From Capnocytophaga haemolytica (lineage in GTDB: Bacteria > Bacteroidota > Bacteroidia > Flavobacteriales > Flavobacteriaceae), in NCBI RefSeq assembly GCF_001553545.1, contig NZ_CP014227.1, forward strand, positions 2,624,485 to 2,688,484: DNA of 64,000 nucleotides, given 5' to 3'. This document shows positions 55,149 through 63,613 of this stretch, piece by piece. Numbering within the stretch: position 1 is the first letter of the stretch; each line of letters starts with the position of its first letter. The notes beneath the pieces are model-generated. The model had not been told where the DNA came from, ran no database searches, and saw only the letters and a program-made list of their open reading frames with translations. The position numbers were made by a program, and so were the translations under genes.

Positions 55149-56537
55149 ATGAAAACAAAATATATTATTACAACCGCAGTATGTGCCTTCTTATTAGGAT
55201 GTGATAAGGATAAATTTGAACTATCGCAACCAGAGAACAGCACAAAGATTCCTGAACAAGCAGGGCTGTACTATAAAGAAAACCCTCAACAGGATATCAT
55301 AACCCTTAGCAAAGATGGTACCTATACCTTCGTGGCTAAGACCCCTAATGCCAAAGATGCAGGTACAGCTACTTTAGACCAAGGAAGTTTCAAAACAATG
55401 CTTGAGAATTTTAATACCTTCAAAGGGGTGAAAGATTATCAACTGTTGCCTGAAGCTAATTACAGCTTCAGCGGGGCTTCCTATGCAAAGGATGCTACCC
55501 AAGCTGAGGTAACACTCACCATCAAAGGCTATGCTACACTTGACTATGGCGATTATCTATTGCCACTCAAAGTGCAAATGGCAGGCAACGATCTGTACCG
55601 AATGATAGTGCTTCACAAAGATGCCGAATATAGTCCGCTTACTGAGACATCAAAGAAGCCAATGCCTCCTGGAACCTATGCTTGTCCTGACCGCAAAGAG
55701 CCTATGAAGATGGTAGCTTATGTAGAAACAAATGACTGGGACATTCGCAATATGGGGCAGTTTATTCTAAAAGAAAGTAAAAAGCCTGTATTTGATATTG
55801 TAGTGCTTTTCGCTGCCAATATGAACTACGACTTGAAAGCGGGTAGGCGTGTGCTTTCCTTCAATGACAAGCTACAGCCTATCTTAAATGACCCAGACAA
55901 GTACATCAAACCGCTCAGAGATAGGGGCATTAAAGTGATTGTAGATATCTTACCAAACCACCAAGGTGTGGGGTATTTCAACTTTCAGAACTATGAAGAA
56001 GCTCTTGACTTTGCGCGCCAATGCAAAGAGTATACCAACCGCTTAGGCATTGATGGATGGGACATTGATGAGGAGTATGCCGATTATCATAAACTATCAA
56101 GCAAACCTTCTGTGGGCAACCAATCCGTATTTTGGTTTATGCGTGCAATGAAAGAAGTGATGTCTGATAAATTGCTTACCCTATATGATTACGCATTTAA
56201 TATATCGGCAGATGAAAAAGATGAGACAGGCAAAGGAGCTGCTGACTATTTAGATTATAGCTGGGCAAACTATGGTACTCCAGGACCTTCTTCTATGGGA
56301 GTGCCTAAATCCCGCTATGGACAATACTCTGTAGAAGCAAATTACGGAACTAACTATTCTGATTATTATGCACAAGAGAATTTAGACAATTGCTATGGTC
56401 TGTTTATGTTCTTCAATATCAATGGTGCAGAAATAAAGAATGGGGGTACCGCACGAAACCTCAGTGCTGTAACCAAACTTTTCTATGGTGAAGAATGTGA
56501 GTTTGTAGGTAAATACCACGAAGGGTATAGGAAGTAA
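55149..56537 (+). CDS. gpdF: GH18 endo-beta-N-acetylglucosaminidase, surface lipoprotein
   Basis: Cleaves N-linked glycans between the two core GlcNAc residues, as GpdF does on IgG in C. canimorsus. 462 residues; lipobox cysteine at 18 (AFLLGC) followed by DKDKFE. The N-terminal DUF1735-like domain (about 30-165) is followed by the GH18 barrel (about 180-462). The active-site motif is intact: LGIDGWDIDEEYADY matches DGxDxDxE with D302 to catalytic Glu309. Other barrel pieces are FDIVVLFAANMNYD, GIKVIVDILPNHQGVGYFNF and LLTLYDYAFN. It is the last gene of the operon and the only one with a complete catalytic signature, so it is the enzyme of the complex. Confidence 0.9.
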   Translation: MKTKYIITTAVCAFLLGCDKDKFELSQPENSTKIPEQAGLYYKENPQQDIITLSKDGTYTFVAKTPNAKDAGTATLDQGSFKTMLENFNTFKGVKDYQLLPEANYSFSGASYAKDATQAEVTLTIKGYATLDYGDYLLPLKVQMAGNDLYRMIVLHKDAEYSPLTETSKKPMPPGTYACPDRKEPMKMVAYVETNDWDIRNMGQFILKESKKPVFDIVVLFAANMNYDLKAGRRVLSFNDKLQPILNDPDKYIKPLRDRGIKVIVDILPNHQGVGYFNFQNYEEALDFARQCKEYTNRLGIDGWDIDEEYADYHKLSSKPSVGNQSVFWFMRAMKEVMSDKLLTLYDYAFNISADEKDETGKGAADYLDYSWANYGTPGPSSMGVPKSRYGQYSVEANYGTNYSDYYAQENLDNCYGLFMFFNINGAEIKNGGTARNLSAVTKLFYGEECEFVGKYHEGYRK

Positions 56538-56563
56538 CATAATCCACCTTTCATTATCTTTTT

Positions 56564-56593
56564 CGGCTTAGCAAGCACCCCCTTGCTAAGCCG
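56564..56593 (+). terminator. Terminator of the gpd operon
   Basis: CGGCTTAGCAAG and CTTGCTAAGCCG, a perfect 12-bp stem around CACCCC, followed by ACTTTATTTTA. It lies 27 bp after the gpdF stop. Confidence 0.88.
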
Positions 56594-56746
56594 ACTTTAT
56601 TTTAGCTCAACATTAAGCATTAACGATTTACCTCCATACTCCATAGGTAAGGAAGTGCTTTATTGCGTAGTGTTTACCCCACTCAGCAGATTTATAGTCT
56701 ACCCTAATGCAATGTAAAAGCCCAGTGCGTAATCTGGGTTTATCCA

Positions 56747-56776
56747 TTGTCAATTATAAATTATTTCGTACCTTTG
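56747..56776 (+). promoter_or_regulatory. valS promoter
   Basis: TTG (56747-56749), a 19-bp spacer, and TACCTTTG (56769-56776). The transcribed leader contains CCCTAAACCC, TAACCC and TAATCCC units, then an A-rich stretch before the ATG at 56827. Confidence 0.75.
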
Positions 56777-56826
56777 CGCCCTAAACCCTAACCCTTAATC
56801 CCTAACTCCTAATTTTCTAAACAAAG

Positions 56827-59469
56827 ATGAGTGAAAATACAAAATACGAGCCTACGGCTTTAGAAGAAAAATGGTACGCCTATTGGCTAGAACACAATTA
56901 CTTCCACTCGGAGGTAGATGAAACTAAGACGCCTTACACCATCGTCATTCCTCCGCCCAACGTTACGGGGGTGCTGCATATGGGGCATATGCTCAACAAT
57001 ACGATTCAAGACGTGCTCATACGCCGCGCGCGCCTCAGGGGCTTTAACGCCTGTTGGGTGCCAGGCACTGACCACGCCTCCATCGCCACAGAGGCTAAGG
57101 TGGTGGATAAGCTCGCCAAAGAGGGCATCAAAAAAAGCGACCTCACCCGTGAGGAGTTCCTAAAGCACGCGTGGGAGTGGACGCATCAGTATGGCGGAAC
57201 GATCCTCAAGCAGCTGCGCAAACTCGGCTGCTCGTGCGATTGGGAGCGCACCAAATTCACTATGGACGAGGAGATGACTGCCTCCGTCATCAAGGTCTTT
57301 GTAGACCTATATCGTAAGGGACTCATCTACCGCGGGCACCGTATGGTAAATTGGGATCCTGAGGCGAAGACCACCCTCTCTGATGAGGAGGTAATCTATG
57401 AAGAGCGCCAGGGCTTTTTGTACCACCTCAAATACCAAATAGAAGGCACGGAGGACTACTTAGTGATCGCCACCACACGCCCCGAAACGATATTTGGCGA
57501 CACGGCGATTTGCATCAACCCCAACGATGAGCGGTATGCCCACCTCAGGGGCAAGAAGGCAGTGGTGCCTATTTGTGGCAGGGCGATCCCTATCATTGAG
57601 GACGAGTATGTGGATATGGAGTTCGGTACGGGTTGCCTCAAGGTTACCCCTGCCCACGATGTGAACGACAAGATGCTCGGCGATAAACACGGCTTGGAGG
57701 TCATCGATATCTTCAATGAGGACGCCTCACTCAATAGTTATGGCTTGCATTACGCAGGCAAAGACCGCTTTGTGGTACGCGAAGAGATCGTAAAAGAATT
57801 AGAAGACAAGGGCTTACTATTCAAGAAAGAGAAGTACACCAACAAAGTAGGCACTTCAGAACGCACCAAGGCAGTCATAGAGCCGCGCCTCTCCGACCAG
57901 TGGTTCCTCAAGATGGATACGCTCATCAAGCCCGCTGTAGAGGCAGTTTTGAATAGTGATACCGTAAAGTTGCACCCTAAGAAGTTTGAGAATACCTACC
58001 GCCATTGGGTAGAGAACGTGCGCGACTGGAATATCTCTCGGCAACTCTGGTGGGGGCAGCAGATACCCGCCTATTACTATGGCGAGGGCAAGCAGCAGTT
58101 TGTCGTAGCCGAAACCCCAGAGGAAGCACTCACCTTAGCGCGTGAGGCATCGGGCAATGCAGCCTTGCAGGCAAGCGATTTGCGCCGCGATGAAGACGCT
58201 TTGGATACCTGGTTCTCATCTTGGCTTTGGCCTATATCCGTATTTGACGGCATCTTAGACCCTGAGAACAAAGAAATAAAGTACTACTACCCCACCAACG
58301 ACTTGGTTACGGGGCCTGACATTCTCTTTTTCTGGGTAATCCGTATGATAGTAGCAGGCTATGAGTACCGCGGGGAGCAGCCTTTTAGCAATGTATACCT
58401 CACAGGGATTGTGAGGGATAAGTTAGGCCGTAAAATGTCTAAACAGTTAGGCAACTCCCCCGATGCGCTGGGCTTGATTAAGGAATACGGTGCGGACGGC
58501 GTGCGTGTGGGTATGTTGCTCTCCTCAGCAGCAGGCAACGACTTGCTTTTTGATGAGAGTCTGTGTCAGCAAGGCAAAGGCTTTGGCAACAAGCTCTGGA
58601 ACGCTTTCCAGCTCATAAAGAGTTGGCAAGTCTCTGAGGGCGTACCACAACCTGAGTCCGCACGCTTAGCACTCGATTGGTTTGAAGCTAAGTTCCAACA
58701 GACGCTCGCTGAGATAGACGAGCATTTTGAGAAATACCGTATCTCAGATGCACTGATGAGCACCTACAAGCTCGCTTGGGACGATTGTTGTTCGTGGCTC
58801 TTAGAGATGGTAAAGCCCGCGTATGGGTCGCCTATGGACACAAAGACCTACACGTGTGTAGTGGCAGCCTTTGAGGATTTGCTCAGAGTACTACACCCCT
58901 TTATGCCCTTTGTAACCGAAGAGATCTGGCAAGGCCTGAAGACACGCACCCCAGAGGAAGCACTCATCATCGCGCAATACCCAGCACAGCAACCTTATGA
59001 TGAGAGCTTGCTGAGAGACTTTGCCTTTGCCGCTGAGGTGATTGCGGGCATACGTACGGTGCGCAAAGAGAAGAACATCGCCTTTAAGAACGCCGTGAGT
59101 CTGTCGCTAATCAACAACGAGGGGGTAACGAATCGCTTTGATGCAGTGCTCATCAAGATGGGCAACCTCACTGAGATAACTCCCGTAAAAGAAGCCATAG
59201 ACGGGGCAAGTAGCTTTAGGGTAAAGGCAAATGAGTACTTTATCCCCTTGGTAGGCGCGGTAGACGTAGCAGCAGAGGTAGCTAAGCTCCAAGAAGAACT
59301 ACAGTACACACAAGGCTTTTTAGCATCCGTGCAGAAGAAACTCGCCAACGAGAAGTTCGTAAGCGGTGCCCCAGAAGCAGTAGTCGCCGCCGAACGCAAG
59401 AAAGAAGCCGATGCACTGGCAAAGATAGCAACTATTGAGAAGAGTATAAAAGCAATGAGTAACGTTTAA
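56827..59469 (+). CDS. valS: Valyl-tRNA synthetase
   Basis: Class I aminoacyl-tRNA synthetase that charges tRNA-Val. 880 residues. HIGH-type motif in [17 protein letters not shown] (about 40-56). Editing (CP1) domain at about 195-350 with [17 protein letters not shown] and [20 protein letters not shown]-type motif as [11 protein letters not shown] (about 540), with Gln at the last position as in many Bacteroidetes. Anticodon-binding helical domain follows, and a C-terminal coiled coil (about 815-880, with [25 protein letters not shown]) that binds tRNA. Complete, with its own promoter and a repeat-containing leader. Confidence 0.97.
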   Translation: MSENTKYEPTALEEKWYAYWLEHNYFHSEVDETKTPYTIVIPPPNVTGVLHMGHMLNNTIQDVLIRRARLRGFNACWVPGTDHASIATEAKVVDKLAKEGIKKSDLTREEFLKHAWEWTHQYGGTILKQLRKLGCSCDWERTKFTMDEEMTASVIKVFVDLYRKGLIYRGHRMVNWDPEAKTTLSDEEVIYEERQGFLYHLKYQIEGTEDYLVIATTRPETIFGDTAICINPNDERYAHLRGKKAVVPICGRAIPIIEDEYVDMEFGTGCLKVTPAHDVNDKMLGDKHGLEVIDIFNEDASLNSYGLHYAGKDRFVVREEIVKELEDKGLLFKKEKYTNKVGTSERTKAVIEPRLSDQWFLKMDTLIKPAVEAVLNSDTVKLHPKKFENTYRHWVENVRDWNISRQLWWGQQIPAYYYGEGKQQFVVAETPEEALTLAREASGNAALQASDLRRDEDALDTWFSSWLWPISVFDGILDPENKEIKYYYPTNDLVTGPDILFFWVIRMIVAGYEYRGEQPFSNVYLTGIVRDKLGRKMSKQLGNSPDALGLIKEYGADGVRVGMLLSSAAGNDLLFDESLCQQGKGFGNKLWNAFQLIKSWQVSEGVPQPESARLALDWFEAKFQQTLAEIDEHFEKYRISDALMSTYKLAWDDCCSWLLEMVKPAYGSPMDTKTYTCVVAAFEDLLRVLHPFMPFVTEEIWQGLKTRTPEEALIIAQYPAQQPYDESLLRDFAFAAEVIAGIRTVRKEKNIAFKNAVSLSLINNEGVTNRFDAVLIKMGNLTEITPVKEAIDGASSFRVKANEYFIPLVGAVDVAAEVAKLQEELQYTQGFLASVQKKLANEKFVSGAPEAVVAAERKKEADALAKIATIEKSIKAMSNV

Positions 59470-59475
59470 TGAGTA

Positions 59476-59843
59476 ATGGCACTAAGAAAAGAACTACAAC
59501 CCAATATTGAAACAGCGGTGCGCTTATACTCGCAGGTGTTAGAGCTGCTCAAGGCGTATATACATTCAGTACACTACCAAGAGATGCTTATAACAATGTA
59601 GAGGCATTGGTGCATATCCATCCCTTTTTAGACGGCAACGGGCGCACAGCACGGCTGTTGATGAATTATATCCAAGCCTACTACCGCTTGCCGCTGGGGC
59701 TCATCTTTGAAGAGGATAAGCAGTCCTATTACGCTGCCTTGCAATCAGTGCAAGAGCACGGCGACCACGAGCACTATTACGCATTTATGTTCGCCCAATA
59801 TGAAAAATACCTAAAAGGTGAAATCAATAGAGCTAACCCCTAA
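59476..59843 (+). pseudogene. Fic-domain protein remnant
   Basis: Begins at ATG 59476 (MALRKELQPNIETAVRLYS), 6 bp after valS, and runs 42 codons to a stop near 59600 in one frame. The Fic core follows in another frame: VEALVHIHPFLDGNGRTARLLMNYIQAYYRL, which holds the complete HPFxDGNGR motif of AMP-transferring Fic enzymes, and then a short helical C-terminus to 59843. Most of the usual N-terminal part, including where an inhibitory (S/T)xxxE(G/N) helix would be, is missing. The protein cannot be made as a whole. What is left is a decayed gene kept between valS and dapD. Confidence 0.82.
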
Positions 59844-59887
59844 CTCCTATTTCCTAACATTCTAATTTTCTAATTTACTAAAAAACG
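59836..59887 (+). repeat. C-rich leader upstream of dapD
   Basis: CTAACCCCTAACTCCTATTTCCTAACATTCTAATTTTCTAA in pieces: units of CTAACCC type that degrade into CTAATTTT. It directly precedes the A-rich stretch and the dapD ATG at 59888. No TAnnTTTG box is seen close by, so dapD may be read from valS. Confidence 0.5.
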
Positions 59888-60703
59888 ATGACAGATTTAA
59901 GACAAACCATAGAAGCAGCTTGGGACAACCGAGCTTTATTACAAGAGGCGGATACGCAAGCAGCTATCCGCAAAGTAGTTGATTTATTAGACGCCGGCGA
60001 GTTGCGCGTAGCAGAACCTACCTCAGCAGGTTGGCAAGTAAACGAGTGGGTGAAGAAAGCCGTAGTGCTCTACTTCCCTATCCAGCAGATGGCTACCCAA
60101 GAGGTGGGCATCTTTGAGTTCCACGACAAGATACCGCTCAAGCGCGGCTATGCCGAGAAGGGCATCCGCGTAGTGCCAAGTGCCGTAGCGCGCCACGGAG
60201 CCTACATCTCCAAAGGGGTGATACTAATGCCGAGCTATGTGAATATCGGTGCACACGTTGATGAAGGCACAATGGTAGATACGTGGGCAACCGTAGGCAG
60301 TTGTGCTCAGATAGGCAAGAATGTACACCTCAGTGGCGGCGTAGGCATAGGCGGTGTATTAGAGCCACTGCAAGCTGCCCCTGTGATCATTGAAGACGGT
60401 GCCTTCATCGGCTCGCGTTGCATTGTAGTGGAAGGCGTGCGCGTAGAACGTGAGGCAGTGCTCGGGGCAAACGTAGTGCTCACCGCCTCTACCAAGATTA
60501 TAGACGTAACGGGTACCGAGCCTGTGGAGATCAAAGGCTATGTGCCAGCGCGCTCCGTAGTAATACCAGGCACATACAACAAAGCCTTTGCGGCAGGCAC
60601 CTATGGGGTATCCTGCGCGCTGATTATCGGCAAGCGCAAAGAAAGCACCGACAAGAAGACCTCACTCAACGAGGCACTTAGAGAGTACGGCGTGAGCGTA
60701 TAG
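59888..60703 (+). CDS. dapD: Tetrahydrodipicolinate N-succinyltransferase
   Basis: Succinylates 2,3,4,5-tetrahydrodipicolinate in the lysine/diaminopimelate pathway, needed for peptidoglycan. 271 residues. N-terminal helical part (1-90), then the left-handed beta-helix of hexapeptide repeats (about 100-230: ISKGVILMPSYVNIGAHVDEGTMVDTWATVGSCAQIG and IIEDGAFIGSRCIVVEGVRVEREAVLGANVVL). The substrate-binding Asp/Glu in HVDEGTMVDTWA and the loop GGVGIGGVLEPLQAAPVIIED are as in the family. Complete. Followed by a strong terminator. Confidence 0.97.
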   Translation: MTDLRQTIEAAWDNRALLQEADTQAAIRKVVDLLDAGELRVAEPTSAGWQVNEWVKKAVVLYFPIQQMATQEVGIFEFHDKIPLKRGYAEKGIRVVPSAVARHGAYISKGVILMPSYVNIGAHVDEGTMVDTWATVGSCAQIGKNVHLSGGVGIGGVLEPLQAAPVIIEDGAFIGSRCIVVEGVRVEREAVLGANVVLTASTKIIDVTGTEPVEIKGYVPARSVVIPGTYNKAFAAGTYGVSCALIIGKRKESTDKKTSLNEALREYGVSV

Positions 60704-60730
60704 CGGTAAATTGCAAATAGTATTTAGACA

Positions 60731-60762
60731 GTAGGCTCGTCCGCAAAAGCGGACGAGCCTAC
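60731..60762 (+). terminator. Terminator after dapD
   Basis: A 14-bp perfect stem GTAGGCTCGTCCGC / GCGGACGAGCCTAC with an AAAA loop, followed by TTTATG. The region 60763-60949 is AT-rich with no gene. Confidence 0.9.
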
Positions 60763-60949
60763 TTTATGTCGTTTACTAAGTACATATAGGGCTTTTTTGT
60801 GAGAAAATAACACAAACGTTTTTTACTGGTATTTAGTATTTTACATTCTTCACTTACATAAATTAATCAAAATATCTTCTCAAAAAATTTGGTAGTTCGT
60901 ATTTTTGACGTACTTTTACCCCTCAATTGTGTTTATTATCAATTACAGA

Positions 60950-61570
60950 ATGGATTTAGCTCGCCTTTTTATAAAAAGAATTGCTTATAGTCAAACGCAG
61001 GAAGATGCCTTTGTAATCATCTTACACGAACTGCAATCGGACTTGAAGTTGCCTATTGTGATAGGAGCTTTTGAGGCACAATCAATAGCCTTAGAACTTG
61101 AGAAAAAACTCATCCCTTCGCGTCCACTGACGCACGACTTGTTTAAAACCTTTGCCAATGCTTTCGATATACAGCTCAAGCAGGTAATCATTTACAAGTT
61201 AGAGGAAGGTATCTTCTATTCGTATATGGTTTGCATACAAAGTGGCGTGGAGCGTCAAGTGGAGGCGCGCACCAGCGATGCTATTGCTATTGCACTGCGA
61301 TTCAACGCTCCTATTTATGCTGAACACAGTATATTAGAAAAGGCTGGTATTTACATTCCATTGATAAGCGATAATGAAGAAGAAGAGACTACATCAATCA
61401 GTCCTTCATTAGAACACATTGAGGAAGAACACGTACCAGAAGCCAATCGCTATTCAAAATATTCGCTAACGGAACTCAAACGGATGCTGGACGATTGTAT
61501 TGACAATGAAGATTACGAGATTGCTGCCTTAGTACACGATGAGATTTCTAAGCGCAAGACGGTATTTTAA
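60950..61570 (+). CDS. DUF151 (bifunctional nuclease) protein with UvrB/UvrC motif
   Basis: 206 residues from ATG 60950 (MDLARLFIKRIAYSQTQEDAF). The longer frame from 60905 adds a run without homology. Residues 1-140 are the bifunctional nuclease (DUF151) domain: LPIVIGAFEAQSIALELE, SRPLTHDLFKTFANAF and VEARTSDAIAIALRFNAPIYAE. Residues about 165-206 (SLTELKRMLDDCIDNEDYEIAALVHDEISKRK) are a UvrB/UvrC motif, which mediates pairing with Uvr-type proteins. The combination is common in Bacteroidetes, but the cellular role is not firmly known. It is likely the first gene of a unit with the nucleoside transporter 48 bp downstream. Confidence 0.9.
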   Translation: MDLARLFIKRIAYSQTQEDAFVIILHELQSDLKLPIVIGAFEAQSIALELEKKLIPSRPLTHDLFKTFANAFDIQLKQVIIYKLEEGIFYSYMVCIQSGVERQVEARTSDAIAIALRFNAPIYAEHSILEKAGIYIPLISDNEEEETTSISPSLEHIEEEHVPEANRYSKYSLTELKRMLDDCIDNEDYEIAALVHDEISKRKTVF

Positions 61571-61618
61571 GATTGAGATATATTCGTTTATAGAGTAAAG
61601 ATAAAACTAATCAATTCA

Positions 61619-63076
61619 ATGAATAAATTATTATTATTTTTAAGTGCGCTATGCTTGTCATTCACAGGGTTCGCACAAGAAGGAGCAACAATGAGTAGTA
61701 CTGTGGTAAGTGCAACAACGAACACGACAGCAAGCACTACGGTAAGTACAACTGTAAAAGCCATTGCTCCAAGCATAGGCTTCACAGGCGAAGGCTTTGC
61801 ACGCGGAGTGCTCGGTATGGTAGTATTACTACTGATTGCATATTTATTTAGCAGCAATCGCCGTGCTATCAATTGGCGCACCATAGGTATTGGGTTGGCT
61901 ATCCAACTATTTTTAGCAGTAGGGGTCCTGAAAATTCCAGCAGTACAATGGGTATTTGACAAGGCAGGGAGCATCTTTGTGCTCATTCTTGATTTCACAC
62001 GAGCAGGTAGTCAGTTCTTACTTGGCAACCTACTTGATTCAAGCACTTTTGGGTATATATTTATCTTCCAAGTATTGCCTACCATCATCTTCTTTTCAGC
62101 ACTTACCTCTTTGCTCTTCTATCTGGGAGTAATACAGGTGGTAGTGCGCGGTATGGCGTGGGTGCTCTCTAAGGCTTTGGGCATATCAGGGGCTGAAAGC
62201 CTTTCTGTTACAGGTAATATCTTCCTCGGACAGACAGAAGCTCCATTGATGATCAAGGCGTACTTAGCCAAGATGACACGTTCAGAAATTCTCTTGGTGA
62301 TGGTGGGCGGTATGGCAACCGTAGCAGGAGGGGTAATGGCTTCGTACATACAGTTCCTCGGAGGTGACGACCCAGCGATGCGCGAACTCTTTGCACGACA
62401 CCTCTTGGCAGCCTCAGTGATGGCAGCTCCAGGGGCAATAGTAGTTTCAAAAATGCTGTGTCCACAGACGGAGGAGTTCTCTAATGACTCAAAAGTGGAG
62501 ATGGAAAATGTGGGTACCAACGTACTTGATGCCATTGCCAACGGCACCACTGACGGGTTAAAACTTGCTGCCAATGTAGGAGCAATGCTCTTGGTGTTTG
62601 TAGCTTTTATCGCAATGATTAACCATATCTTCCATTGGACAGGCGATGCCATACACATAAATAAAGCTATTGCTACCCATACCCCTTATGATGGGCTTTC
62701 TATTGAGATGATACTTGGGACGATCTTCTCACCATTAATGTGGCTTATCGGGGTGGCTAAGGAAGATATGATGCTGATGGGACAACTCTTAGGGATTAAG
62801 TTAGCTTCCTCGGAGTTCGTTGCCTATACACAGCTTGATGTGCTCAAGGATGCCACTAGTGCCCCACATTTATTCTACAATAAGTCCGTAATGATGGCTA
62901 CTTATATGCTTTGTGGTTTTGCTAATTTTGCCTCCATAGGCATACAGATAGGAGGTATTGGGGCATTAGCACCCAATCAGCGCAAAACCCTCTCAGAGTT
63001 TGGCTTAAAAGCAGTGCTCGGAGGCTCGTTAGCATCATTATTGTCAGCCACTATCGCGGGGATGATTATCGGATAA
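61619..63076 (+). CDS. Concentrative nucleoside transporter (CNT/NupC family)
   Basis: Imports nucleosides across the inner membrane with a cation gradient. 485 residues. Family motifs: VLPTIIFFSALTSLLFYLGV, SVTGNIFLGQTEAPLMIKAYL (substrate-binding), GGMATVAGGVMASYI, and CGFANFASIGIQIGGIGALAPNQR near the C-terminus. About 8-9 membrane segments are visible from residue 60 on. Oddly, the first 60 residues are a cleavable-looking signal (MNKLLLFLSALCLSFTGFAQ) followed by a Ser/Thr-rich, hydrophilic run (TMSSTVVSATTNTTASTTV) before the first canonical helix. Confidence 0.93.
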   Translation: MNKLLLFLSALCLSFTGFAQEGATMSSTVVSATTNTTASTTVSTTVKAIAPSIGFTGEGFARGVLGMVVLLLIAYLFSSNRRAINWRTIGIGLAIQLFLAVGVLKIPAVQWVFDKAGSIFVLILDFTRAGSQFLLGNLLDSSTFGYIFIFQVLPTIIFFSALTSLLFYLGVIQVVVRGMAWVLSKALGISGAESLSVTGNIFLGQTEAPLMIKAYLAKMTRSEILLVMVGGMATVAGGVMASYIQFLGGDDPAMRELFARHLLAASVMAAPGAIVVSKMLCPQTEEFSNDSKVEMENVGTNVLDAIANGTTDGLKLAANVGAMLLVFVAFIAMINHIFHWTGDAIHINKAIATHTPYDGLSIEMILGTIFSPLMWLIGVAKEDMMLMGQLLGIKLASSEFVAYTQLDVLKDATSAPHLFYNKSVMMATYMLCGFANFASIGIQIGGIGALAPNQRKTLSEFGLKAVLGGSLASLLSATIAGMIIG

Positions 63077-63102
63077 AACAACTTTGCTATAAAGATATAT
63101 TA

Positions 63103-63124
63103 AACCACTCTGTCCAGAGTGGTT
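63103..63124 (+). terminator. Terminator after the nucleoside transporter
   Basis: AACCACTCT / AGAGTGGTT, a 9-bp stem with GTCC loop followed by TTTATTTTTG. Confidence 0.85.
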
Positions 63125-63209
63125 TTTATTTTTGTTCTTTAATATTTGGGTAGTTCAGTAAAAAGTTGCATCTTTGCGGGCGGAAAGAACCTTAATATAG
63201 AAAATAAAG

Positions 63210-63608
63210 ATGAGAGCAGAAGTAAAAGCCGTATTAGGCAACGAAAAATACTACACTGAGGTAGTAGCAGGAAGAAATACCCTTTACGTAGATGAACCCG
63301 TAGCGAAGGGTGGGGCTGACAAGGCGTTTAACCCTCTAGAGGTATTGGCGAGTTCACTGGCGAGCTGTACAGCAGTTACACTGAGAATGTACGCAGAGAA
63401 CAAAGGTTGGGATGTAGGTGAAATCAAGGTAGAGGTGATTGTAGATAAGACCGACACACATCCTGCAAGTGTTTTCTATAAAGAGGTTTCTTTTGGGAAC
63501 ACTTCACTGAGTGAGGAGCAGAAGACACGTCTTTTAAAGGTGGCTGAGGCTTGTCCTATTCACAAAATCCTCGCTAATCCTATTGAATTATACACCAAAA
63601 TAGTATAA
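63210..63608 (+). CDS. OsmC/Ohr-family peroxide-resistance protein
   Basis: 132 residues, cytosolic. OsmC fold with the two redox cysteines: the first in LASSLASCTAVTLRMYAENKGW, the second in KVAEACPIHKILANPI. Members reduce organic hydroperoxides with thiols. The N-terminal swapped strand part is RAEVKAVLGNEKYYTEVVAGRNTLYVDEP. It is complete and has the short form of the family. The next gene starts 5 bp after the stop, so they are probably cotranscribed. Confidence 0.92.
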   Translation: MRAEVKAVLGNEKYYTEVVAGRNTLYVDEPVAKGGADKAFNPLEVLASSLASCTAVTLRMYAENKGWDVGEIKVEVIVDKTDTHPASVFYKEVSFGNTSLSEEQKTRLLKVAEACPIHKILANPIELYTKIV

Positions 63609-63613
63609 CGCTG

